From: Commensalibacter papalotli
Lineage (GTDB): Bacteria > Pseudomonadota > Alphaproteobacteria > Acetobacterales > Acetobacteraceae
NCBI RefSeq assembly: GCF_947179115.1
Contig: NZ_CAMXCI010000001.1
Span: 62,001-126,000 of the forward strand
Length of the DNA stretch: 64,000 nucleotides
Direction: 5' to 3'
Positions 16,906 to 24,032 of this stretch are shown here, one piece after another. Within the stretch, counting starts at the first letter, position 1, and every line of letters begins with the position of its first letter. Both the position numbers and the translations under genes were made by a program. The notes below the pieces were generated by a model. The model saw nothing but the letters and a program-made list of their open reading frames with translations. It searched no databases and was not told the origin of the DNA.

Positions 16906-18375
16906 ATGTATATTGGTATTGATATTGGAACGTCTGGAATCAAAGGTATTTTGTTAGATGATAAACATCAAATACTTGCCAGTCATACTGAAAGTCTAAC
17001 AGTATCGCGCCCACAAGCTTTGTGGTCTGAACAAGATCCTCATTCATGGTGGGAAGCTGCAGACAAAGTAATGTCTGCTTTAGGTCAAAAACATTCTTTG
17101 AAAGATGTCCAAGCAATTGGCCTAACAGGTCAAATGCACGGGGCTGTTTTATTAGATAAAAATGGCAAAATATTACGTCCAGCAATTTTGTGGAACGATG
17201 GACGTAGCTATCAAGAATGTGTGGAACTTGAACAAGCGGTTCCAGAATCTCGTAAAATTACTGGTAACTTGATGATGCCAGGATTTACCGCACCTAAAAT
17301 TTGTTGGGTGCGTAAGTACGAACCTGAAATTTACAGTAAAATCGATAAAGTCTTATTACCCAAAGATTATCTTCGTTGGTTAATTAATGGTGTTTTTGCA
17401 TCTGATATGTCTGATGCTGCAGGAACCATGTGGATGGATGTTGGGGCACGTTCTTGGTATAAACCTTTATTAAATGCTTGTGGTTTAACTGAAGACAATA
17501 TGCCTAAATTATTCGAAGGTAATGAATCTACAGGAACAATCAAACCCGAGTTAGCTAATCGTTGGGGGATGCCAAAGACTGTAACGATTACTGCTGGTGG
17601 TGGTGATAATGCTGCGGGTGCAATTGGTGTTGGTATTTGGCGTAAAGGTCAGGCAATGCTGTCCTTGGGAACTTCTGGAGTGTATTTTGTTGCAAGTGAT
17701 GGTTTCCTAAGTAATCCTGAAAAAGCAGTTCATAGTTTTTGTCATGCTTTACCGAATACATGGCATTTGATGTCAGTAATGCTGAGTGCTGCGTCATGTT
17801 TAGATTGGGCTGCTAAAATTACAGGTGTTAAGTCTGTTCCCGAGTTATTAGCACTGGCTGAAACAACAGGCAAAGATCCTTCTTCTGTTATTTTCTTGCC
17901 TTACCTATCAGGTGAACGTACTCCACATAATAATGCCAAAGCAACAGGATGTTTTATGGGGCTAACACATAAGCATGACAGACAAGATATTGCACGTGCT
18001 GTGGTTGAAGGTGTTAGTTTTGGTCTTGCAGAGGGAATGGAAGTTTTACATGCTACAGGAATTAAGCCTGATAATATCAGTTTGATTGGTGGTGGTGCAC
18101 GTAGTGCTTTTTGGAGACAATTATTAGCTGATATTACTGGATATCCGTTGGATTATCGTGAAGGTGGGGATGTTGGTCCTGCACTTGGCGCGGCAAGATT
18201 GGCGATGTTAAGTTGTAACCAAAACACTTCATTTGGAGATTTGTTGCCGCAACCTCCTGTTGAGGCATCTTATATACCACATCCTGATATTAGTGTTTTG
18301 TATACTGAAAAATATGAACAATTTAAAGCTATTTATAAAGCGTTAAAACCTATTTTTTTAAAGTCACTGTTATGA
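16906..18375 (+). CDS. xylB: Xylulokinase (FGGY carbohydrate kinase)
   Basis: 489 aa, phosphorylating D-xylulose to xylulose-5-phosphate for the pentose phosphate pathway. Motifs: YIGIDIGTSGIKG (phosphate-1), GQMHGAVLLDKNGK, the substrate-site WNDGRS with the catalytic Asp, GGGDNAAGAIGVG (phosphate-2), SLGTSGVYF, YLSGERTPHNN and IGGGARSAFWRQLLADI (adenosine motif). Length and motifs fit XylB better than glycerol or gluconate kinase. A good AGGAG site precedes the ATG. It stands alone: no xylose isomerase or transporter nearby, so it may serve xylulose from polyol oxidation, common in acetic acid bacteria. Its stop abuts the stop of the convergent small gene. Confidence 0.92.
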   Translation: MYIGIDIGTSGIKGILLDDKHQILASHTESLTVSRPQALWSEQDPHSWWEAADKVMSALGQKHSLKDVQAIGLTGQMHGAVLLDKNGKILRPAILWNDGRSYQECVELEQAVPESRKITGNLMMPGFTAPKICWVRKYEPEIYSKIDKVLLPKDYLRWLINGVFASDMSDAAGTMWMDVGARSWYKPLLNACGLTEDNMPKLFEGNESTGTIKPELANRWGMPKTVTITAGGGDNAAGAIGVGIWRKGQAMLSLGTSGVYFVASDGFLSNPEKAVHSFCHALPNTWHLMSVMLSAASCLDWAAKITGVKSVPELLALAETTGKDPSSVIFLPYLSGERTPHNNAKATGCFMGLTHKHDRQDIARAVVEGVSFGLAEGMEVLHATGIKPDNISLIGGGARSAFWRQLLADITGYPLDYREGGDVGPALGAARLAMLSCNQNTSFGDLLPQPPVEASYIPHPDISVLYTEKYEQFKAIYKALKPIFLKSLL

Positions 18376-18696
18376 CTAATTATTGTGATTTTGACGATGG
18401 TTATTGTGATGATTATGGTGATTATTGTTATAATCCCCATTACGATCAGAATTGTTAATGTTGTTATTATTATAATTATTGCGAGGATTATTCATATTAT
18501 CTAATTTTTTCTGTAAACCGTCTCTTTTTTTGCAAAAACCAATTGCAGCTCTGGGGTTAGGAAGGTTATTACGGCAATTATTATCCGCAATATCCCTTTG
18601 TTTGCTAATTTGTTGTAAGGCATTGTTTCTGTTTTGGGCGAAAGAAACTGTTGGCAGTAAAGTTATAGATAAAGCAAATACTAAATATTTTTTCAT
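18376..18696 (-). CDS. Small secreted Asn/His-rich protein (106 aa)
   Basis: Unrecognised. A signal peptide (MKKYLVFALSITLLPTVSFAQ) is followed by a short region with two cysteines (NNCRNNLPNP, GFCKKRDGLQKK) and a low-complexity tail of Asn, His and Asp. The leader is closely similar to that of the next gene upstream, so the two are likely paralogues by leader and position. The His/Asn/Asp composition could bind metal or interact with surfaces; this is speculation. It ends directly against the xylB stop. Confidence 0.7.
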   Translation of the reverse strand: MKKYLVFALSITLLPTVSFAQNRNNALQQISKQRDIADNNCRNNLPNPRAAIGFCKKRDGLQKKLDNMNNPRNNYNNNNINNSDRNGDYNNNHHNHHNNHRQNHNN

Positions 18697-18733
18697 TTTA
18701 TCTCATTATATTTAATTGATTATCGTTTGTTAT

Positions 18734-18766
18734 AAAAAGGTTCCTTTAATCATAAGAAACCTTTTT
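18734..18766 (-). terminator. Rho-independent terminator of the repeat-protein gene
   Basis: AAAAAGGTT at 18734-18742 pairs with AACCTTTTT at 18758-18766, with three more base pairs inside after one mismatch. Read on the minus strand, the hairpin ends in TTTTTATAA. It lies between the two small secreted-protein genes, so they are probably transcribed separately. Confidence 0.75.
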
Positions 18767-18786
18767 CGCATATGTTGGTTTGACAA

Positions 18787-19191
18787 CTAATGTTGGTGGC
18801 GGTTTCCACGGTCATTGCGATCATTATCATGACGGTTTCCACGGTCATTGCGATCATTATCATGACGGTTTCCACGGTCATTGCGATCATTATCATGACG
18901 GTTTCCACGATCATTGCGATCGTTATCATGACGGTTTCCACGATCATTGCGATCGTTATCATGACGGTTTCCACGGTCATTGCGATCGTTATCATGACGG
19001 TTTCCACGGTCATTGCGATCGTTATCATGACTGCTTTCACGGTCGTTATGATAATTATCATGACGTTTAGAACTGTTGTTATCTTGGCTATTTGTTTGTT
19101 GTGTTTGGTCTGTAATTGTATCAGTGCTTTGTGCGAAGGATACTGATGGCACCATGAGCACAGATAAAGCAAGTAAAGTATATTTGTTCAT
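18787..19191 (-). CDS. Secreted tandem-repeat protein (Arg/Asp/Asn/His-rich, 134 aa)
   Basis: Unrecognised. A signal peptide (MNKYTLLALSVLMVPSVSFAQ, like its neighbour's) is followed by a Gln/Thr/Asn-rich stretch and then near-identical 11-residue units of the type RGNRHDNDRND to a HQH end. The repeat comes from a 33-bp minisatellite (18801-19064). The product would be extremely hydrophilic and charged, with a His in every unit. It could be a surface, metal- or polyanion-binding peptide, but nothing proves a function. The leader and its position beside a similar gene argue that this strand, not the open antisense frames, is coding. Confidence 0.7.
   Translation of the reverse strand: MNKYTLLALSVLMVPSVSFAQSTDTITDQTQQTNSQDNNSSKRHDNYHNDRESSHDNDRNDRGNRHDNDRNDRGNRHDNDRNDRGNRHDNDRNDRGNRHDNDRNDRGNRHDNDRNDRGNRHDNDRNDRGNRHQH
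18801..19064 (-). repeat. 33-bp minisatellite, 8 tandem units
   Basis: Seven near-perfect head-to-tail 33-bp copies (from 18801, 18834, 18867, 18900, 18933, 18966 and 18999) plus a degenerate eighth at 19032-19064. The three copies at 18801, 18834 and 18867 are identical; the others differ at one or two sites (GATCATTA/GATCGTTA, ACGGTC/ACGATC), so copies have been homogenised in blocks. The unit is a multiple of three and stop-free in several frames on both strands, which explains overlapping open frames there. There are no spacers, so this is not a CRISPR array. Confidence 0.97.
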
Positions 19192-19503
19192 TATTTAAGT
19201 TCTTTGACGTTTTATTAATTTATAATGATATTTTTTGTATTTTATTATGGTTATTTTATGAAATTATAAAGGTAATTATTCCATAATTGGAAAATTAGAG
19301 TAAGCCAAATTTTAAAAATATTTCTGATTTTTTTAATTATCAGTTATTTATTTTGTTACTCAACGAGAAATATAATTTATAGATACATCTATATGTATTG
19401 AAGTTCTCATTGTGCTTTGTATTATAATGCAAATAAGTTTCTGTATTGAAGTATCTTTATAGTTCAAGATTAATATTAAAAAAATATAAAATGTGTAAAA
19501 GTT
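19192..19503. other. AT-rich intergenic region without a gene
   Basis: About 310 bases, very AT-rich, with no convincing ORF, tRNA or repeat. It must hold the promoter of the minus-strand repeat-protein gene at its left end; the right end borders the terminator hairpin of the ABC1 kinase gene. Confidence 0.6.
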
Positions 19504-19546
19504 AAAATTAAGCATATTTAAAATTATAGAAAATATGCTTAATTTT
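19504..19546 (-). terminator. Hairpin terminator after ABC1 kinase gene
   Basis: A perfect 16-bp inverted repeat (AAAATTAAGCATATTT at 19504-19519 and its complement at 19531-19546, 11-base loop) starts three bases after the stop of the minus-strand kinase gene. The 3' side on that strand is AACTTTT, so it is a plausible terminator, though the stem is almost all A and T. Confidence 0.7.
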
Positions 19547-19549
19547 AGA

Positions 19550-20911
19550 TTATTGTAATGGCGGCGGAACCTTTGCCTCTGCTAACGCTCGGGCTTGATC
19601 TTGATTCATCTTGTCTTGATTAAAGCCTTCAACCATTTCTTGGAAAAGATTATGCCAATTTAACTTTGCATGTAGTTTTGTGGATATACTTCCCAAACCA
19701 ATAGCAGAGCGATCAATTAGCACAAATTCACGTGGAGGGGTAATGCCACCTGTTCTTTGCAAGCCTTTATGGACTTTTTCAGCGAGTTTTCGCGCAAAAG
19801 CAGGATCTTGACTATCTTGAATAAATCGTTCTCTATCTTGAGTTAATGGTGCATATAAATAACGTGCCCATTCATTTAAGATTTCCATTGTTTCTTTGGA
19901 AATATCTTTAAATCCCCAAGAAGTATAAGCATGATGAGCCAGTTCATCATCATGTGTTTCAATCGCTCGACAAAGATCAATTACACCTTGTACAAATTTA
20001 CCATCAAAAATACGAATGGAACCAAAATCAAGTAAACATAGTTTATTTTGCGAGTTGATTAAAAAGTTACCCATATGAGGATCGCCATGAATGACCCCGT
20101 AATGATAGAAGGGAACATACCACGAGCAGAATAAAGAACGTGCAATTTCGTTACGACTTTCTTGATTTAACCCACTATCTATTAACTTTTGTAAGCTTTG
20201 CCCTTCAATCCATTCCATTGTTAATAATCGTTTAGTCGAAAGTTCCTCAACTATATTTGGGACAATGGTTTGGTCGTAATCTTTAAGCATCAGAGAGAAT
20301 AGGCGTATATTTGCGGCTTCTCTTTTATAGTCAAGCTCTTCTTGAATGCGAGTAACCAGCTCTTTATAAACTTCATCTTGTTTGATGGCATTATCTAATC
20401 GATGATAAATAGCAATTAATAAATTTAGCTGTTTTAAATCTGATTCAACAGAACTTGCCATGTCGGGATATTGTAATTTACAGGCAACCTCTTTTCCGTT
20501 TGGTAACGTAGCACGATGTACTTGCCCAAGGCTTGCAGCAGCAGCAGCCTCTTGAGAGAATTTGGTAAAATGTTGTTCCCAATTGGCTCCTAATTCTGCT
20601 TTCATTCTTCTGCGAACAAAAGACCAACCCATTGGGGGCGCATTAGATTGAAGATTAGCCAATTCATCAGCATATTCTTCGGGTAATACATTAGGAATAG
20701 TGCTTAATAGTTGAGCAACTTTCATAATGGGACCTTTAAGACCACCCAGTGCATTTTTTAAATCTTCTGCGTGCGCTGCTTTATTTACAGGAATTCCCAT
20801 TTTTTCGCCAGCTAAACGCGCAGCAATCCCACCGACAGTTGTCGTGGATTTAATCATGCGACGCATACCACCAAAAAGGCTTGTTTTGTCTAGATCGTCA
20901 TCTTTTTCCAT
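19550..20911 (-). CDS. ABC1/ADCK (UbiB-type) atypical kinase-like protein
   Basis: 453 aa. The ABC1 features are present: the N-terminal K-x-x-Q variant (GLKGPIMKVAQLLSTIPNVLP), the Ala-rich loop (AAAAASLGQVHRA) in place of a normal P-loop, ACKLQYPD with the ATP-site Lys, and the catalytic/metal loops VIHGDPHMGNFLI and LLDFGSIR. Such proteins support ubiquinone biosynthesis or lipid/isoprenoid metabolism. It lacks the C-terminal membrane helices of true UbiB, so it is a cytosolic ADCK-like member and its substrate is unknown. It starts 3 bases after pepF ends, so the two form one transcription unit. Confidence 0.88.
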   Translation of the reverse strand: MEKDDDLDKTSLFGGMRRMIKSTTTVGGIAARLAGEKMGIPVNKAAHAEDLKNALGGLKGPIMKVAQLLSTIPNVLPEEYADELANLQSNAPPMGWSFVRRRMKAELGANWEQHFTKFSQEAAAAASLGQVHRATLPNGKEVACKLQYPDMASSVESDLKQLNLLIAIYHRLDNAIKQDEVYKELVTRIQEELDYKREAANIRLFSLMLKDYDQTIVPNIVEELSTKRLLTMEWIEGQSLQKLIDSGLNQESRNEIARSLFCSWYVPFYHYGVIHGDPHMGNFLINSQNKLCLLDFGSIRIFDGKFVQGVIDLCRAIETHDDELAHHAYTSWGFKDISKETMEILNEWARYLYAPLTQDRERFIQDSQDPAFARKLAEKVHKGLQRTGGITPPREFVLIDRSAIGLGSISTKLHAKLNWHNLFQEMVEGFNQDKMNQDQARALAEAKVPPPLQ

Positions 20912-20914
20912 GGT

Positions 20915-22735
20915 TTATGCTTGTTCCAGTTCATCGATAAATTGAGAAATTACATCAAGTCCTTTGCGCCAAAACGCTGGGTCAGAAGCATCCAACCCAA
21001 ATGGAGCCAATAATTCTTTGTGTTTTTTTGTACCACCAGCTTGCAGCATTTCTATGTATTTTTCTTGGAAATTTTCATGCCCATCTTGATAAACTTTATA
21101 CAAAGCATTTACTAAACAATCCCCGAACGCATAAGCATAAACATAAAATGGAGAATGAATAAAGTGCGGAATATAAGTCCAATAAGATTTATATTCTGGA
21201 GTAAACTCGAATGCAGGCCCTAAGCTTGCTTGTTGAGTTTCCATCCAGAAATTGCCTATTTCATCGGGCAACAACTCATTCGTTTGACGTGCTTCATGAA
21301 CTTTACGTTCAAATTGGTAAAACGCAATTTGCCTTACGACAGTGTTTAACATGTCCTCAACCTTACGGCTGAGCATGATGCGACGTTGTTCTGGAGTCTT
21401 TTGAGATCGTAACAGACTTTGAAAAGTTAACATCTCTCCAAATACACTGGCCGTCTCAGCCAAAGTCAAAGGAGTATTGGATTGAATGTAACCTTGTTTA
21501 GCAGCTAAAATTTGATGAATACCATGACCTAATTCGTGCGCAAGGGTCATGACATCACGATTTCGTCCATGATAGTTTAATAAAATATAAGGATGAACGT
21601 CGGGAACTGTTGGATGTGCAAAGGCTCCAGAGGATTTTCCAGGGCGCAATGCTGCATCAATCCAAGGTTGATCAAGGAATTGCTTGATCATACTACCCAT
21701 ATCTGGATTGAACTCGTTATATGCTGTATGAACGATTTCTTTGGCTTGCTCCCAAGGGATGGTTTGATCTGTATCATCAGGCAAAGGGGCATTACGATCC
21801 CAATGTTGTAACTTATCAAGACCCAACCATTTTGCTTTGAGTGTAAAGTAACGATGAGAAAGACGTTGATAATCTTGGGTTACAGCATTCACCAAAGCGT
21901 CAACAACATCGTCTTCAATCATATTATCGCAGTTACGCTCTGAATCAACACGGGGAAATTTGCGCCATTCATCCGTAATATGTTTATCTTTGGCCAGGGT
22001 ATTTGTAATCAAAGAGAAGAGGCGTATATTGCCATTAAAACTTTCACCTAATCCTTTGGCTGAATTTTCTCTCATTTGACGATCAGCAGAAGAAAGTTTG
22101 TTTAAAGCCTCACCCAGAGTAACCTTTTCATCTTGCACAGTTACTTGCATAGAGGCCAAAGTTTCATCATATAATCTTGACCAGGCCGTTCTGCCGGTAA
22201 CAGATTTTTCATGCAGAACTTTTTCGATTTCATCGTTAAGCTGATAAGGTTTAAAAACACGTATACTATCAAGAAAAGGTTTCCAAGATAACAAAGCTTC
22301 ATTGCTTAGTTTTGCTTGTAACTCTTCTTCGGAAATGCGGTTTAACTCTAATGTAAAAAACAGAGTTCCAGAACTTATATTGGTAATTTGTTCGTTGATA
22401 TACTGATAGAATTGAGCAACCTTGGCATCTGTTGAATCGGTAGCAAACATTAATTGTGCATAAGAACCAACACGCCCTAAGATTTCACTGATTTCTTGAT
22501 AAAGATCAATTGCCATAGCAAGCTCTTGGCCAGAGGCATCTTTAAGATTGCCTTTCCAATTAGCAGCAAAAGCTTCTACTTTTTCACGTGCTTTTTCCAG
22601 ATCATTTTTTAATTCTGGACTGTCAGGAGAGGGGTAAAGGTCAGATAAATCCCAAGAGGGAAGATCTTCGTTATTTGACATTCCTGAACCAGTTTGATTT
22701 TCGGTATTATATTTAAAATGCTCTGATGAAAACAT
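20915..22735 (-). CDS. pepF: Oligoendopeptidase F family M3 metallopeptidase
   Basis: 606-aa cytosolic zinc peptidase that degrades oligopeptides. The M3 active site is visible as TLAHELGHGIH (HExxH), with the third ligand Glu in the LAETASVFGEM helix, and the C-terminal HFIHSPFYVYAYAFG motif of the PepF group. The start at 22735 has a TAGGA ribosome site about 7 bases upstream; a Met 18 codons later is possible. Upstream of the ABC1 kinase gene in an operon, a common pairing in alphaproteobacteria. Confidence 0.93.
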   Translation of the reverse strand: MFSSEHFKYNTENQTGSGMSNNEDLPSWDLSDLYPSPDSPELKNDLEKAREKVEAFAANWKGNLKDASGQELAMAIDLYQEISEILGRVGSYAQLMFATDSTDAKVAQFYQYINEQITNISSGTLFFTLELNRISEEELQAKLSNEALLSWKPFLDSIRVFKPYQLNDEIEKVLHEKSVTGRTAWSRLYDETLASMQVTVQDEKVTLGEALNKLSSADRQMRENSAKGLGESFNGNIRLFSLITNTLAKDKHITDEWRKFPRVDSERNCDNMIEDDVVDALVNAVTQDYQRLSHRYFTLKAKWLGLDKLQHWDRNAPLPDDTDQTIPWEQAKEIVHTAYNEFNPDMGSMIKQFLDQPWIDAALRPGKSSGAFAHPTVPDVHPYILLNYHGRNRDVMTLAHELGHGIHQILAAKQGYIQSNTPLTLAETASVFGEMLTFQSLLRSQKTPEQRRIMLSRKVEDMLNTVVRQIAFYQFERKVHEARQTNELLPDEIGNFWMETQQASLGPAFEFTPEYKSYWTYIPHFIHSPFYVYAYAFGDCLVNALYKVYQDGHENFQEKYIEMLQAGGTKKHKELLAPFGLDASDPAFWRKGLDVISQFIDELEQA

Positions 22736-22916
22736 GATGTTCCTATCGTTAACTATATAAATTCTATTAAATTAATTTATCTTAATATAAATTATTCAGA
22801 AAAGGAAAGATTTACTGGGAATTAAATACAGGAATAAAAGGAAAAGATACTTGAGTATGGTTGTGTTTAGATTATATGCAGGCCTGGTAAGTTCTTATTT
22901 GATAAAAATTACTTGT

Positions 22917-23465
22917 TTAACTCTTAATAATATCAAACTTTAAACGGCTCCAAAATTTAGGGGTATAGCGGTTAACAAATTCACAATATTTTCTGAACCT
23001 TTTTCTATAATCTTTCATTGAAAAATCAGTAGACCATGGAAAAATAATCTTTTTGAAAACTTCGATACTATAAGTATTGTAGCTAAATATAAAAGTAATT
23101 TTATTCGGGGGAATAAGTTGAAAATCTTCCAAATGTCCATAACATAGTGGGTCGTAAACCCACTCGAAGCCATCACTTTCAGATTCTGCTTTTTCTTGAT
23201 CTGATGCAGCGTCTATACTCCAGCGTTCAAGAATCTTACCCGATGAGGTGATTAAATAAATATAGCAAGCCTCTAAACCCAAGTTTCCGTAATCTTCTGT
23301 TGTAGAAACAAAGAGCAAATAGTAAGAGTGAATTTGGATAACTTTTTCTAAGCATTTTCCCCAGATTGTATATCGAGTGCGGTGTCCATTTATATAAATT
23401 CGACTGCTATATGGTTTAGATTTGATTGGATCTAACGTAATTCGATTATCTTGAATAAATTTCAT
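22917..23465 (-). CDS. Hypothetical protein (182 aa), possible immunity partner
   Basis: Unrecognised. Soluble, rich in aromatic residues (Tyr, Phe, Trp), with no signal peptide and an acidic middle (SDQEKAESESDGFEWVYD). It follows the glycine-zipper gene at 30 bases on the same strand, and the pair is bounded by unrelated housekeeping genes. The pattern of a small hydrophobic module followed by a soluble acidic protein resembles toxin-immunity pairs, but I cannot match either to a known family by eye. Confidence 0.5.
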   Translation of the reverse strand: MKFIQDNRITLDPIKSKPYSSRIYINGHRTRYTIWGKCLEKVIQIHSYYLLFVSTTEDYGNLGLEACYIYLITSSGKILERWSIDAASDQEKAESESDGFEWVYDPLCYGHLEDFQLIPPNKITFIFSYNTYSIEVFKKIIFPWSTDFSMKDYRKRFRKYCEFVNRYTPKFWSRLKFDIIKS

Positions 23466-23495
23466 ATAATAACACCGTTTTAATATACACTCATA

Positions 23496-23843
23496 TTACA
23501 ATTTAATATAAGAATCCATTAGATAAATAGCTAGAAAACTTCCTATCAATCCTCCTCCATACGCACAAAATGGCCCGCATATAACTCTCCCTACAAAACC
23601 ACCAGCATACATACCAACCGCTCCTGCTCCATACGACATGAGTTCACGTTCAGTCGCAGCAATCTTATCATCCGCAGTTATAATATTATAACAGGAAACA
23701 TAAAGCGTATATTTTCCTATAACATCTAATGTTTTAATTGTTGTTTTAAATAGCCTAAGATTTTTAAGAGCTTCCATTGCTTCTTGCTGAGGATTACCAG
23801 AAGCTTGCAATATTCGTTTTTTAATGCGCGGGCAAATCCTCAT
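23496..23843 (-). CDS. Glycine-zipper membrane protein (115 aa), possible toxin C-terminal module
   Basis: Unrecognised. The N-terminal half is basic and helical (MRICPRIKKRILQASG, then LKNLRLFKTTIKTLDVIGKY); the second half is a glycine-rich hydrophobic segment (SYGAGAVGMYAGGFVGRV, AYGGGLIGSFLAIYL) resembling the membrane-inserting zipper at the C-terminus of some secreted polymorphic toxins. No ribosome site is convincing, and the frame extends only about 11 codons upstream before a TAA, so this could be a displaced toxin fragment. It is followed by the 182-aa ORF as a candidate immunity gene. Confidence 0.45.
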   Translation of the reverse strand: MRICPRIKKRILQASGNPQQEAMEALKNLRLFKTTIKTLDVIGKYTLYVSCYNIITADDKIAATERELMSYGAGAVGMYAGGFVGRVICGPFCAYGGGLIGSFLAIYLMDSYIKL

Positions 23844-24032
23844 ACATCTTAAGTTGCTCTTAAGAGGATAATCTCGCTTTTATTGCCTTGACTTGTTGTT
23901 TGATAAAATCCTTTTTTTATATTCTATTACTTAAGCTTTGCTATATATAGTTGTTAAAATATATTGTTTCTAATATCATAGAGATAACGCTTTATCCTTT
24001 AATAACAATGTTTAAGTCTTTTTGTAATTCCC

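Noticed and set aside
18801..19064. Regular 33-bp repeats suggesting a CRISPR array.
   Set aside because: Units are directly adjacent with no spacers and are part of a coding repeat; no cas genes nearby.
18750..19172. Long open frames on both strands over the 33-bp repeat (18780-19070 and 18790-19146 plus, 18750-19172 minus).
   Set aside because: The repeat unit is a stop-free multiple of three, so several frames stay open by accident. Only 18787-19191 on the minus strand has a proper signal peptide and a paralogue next to it.
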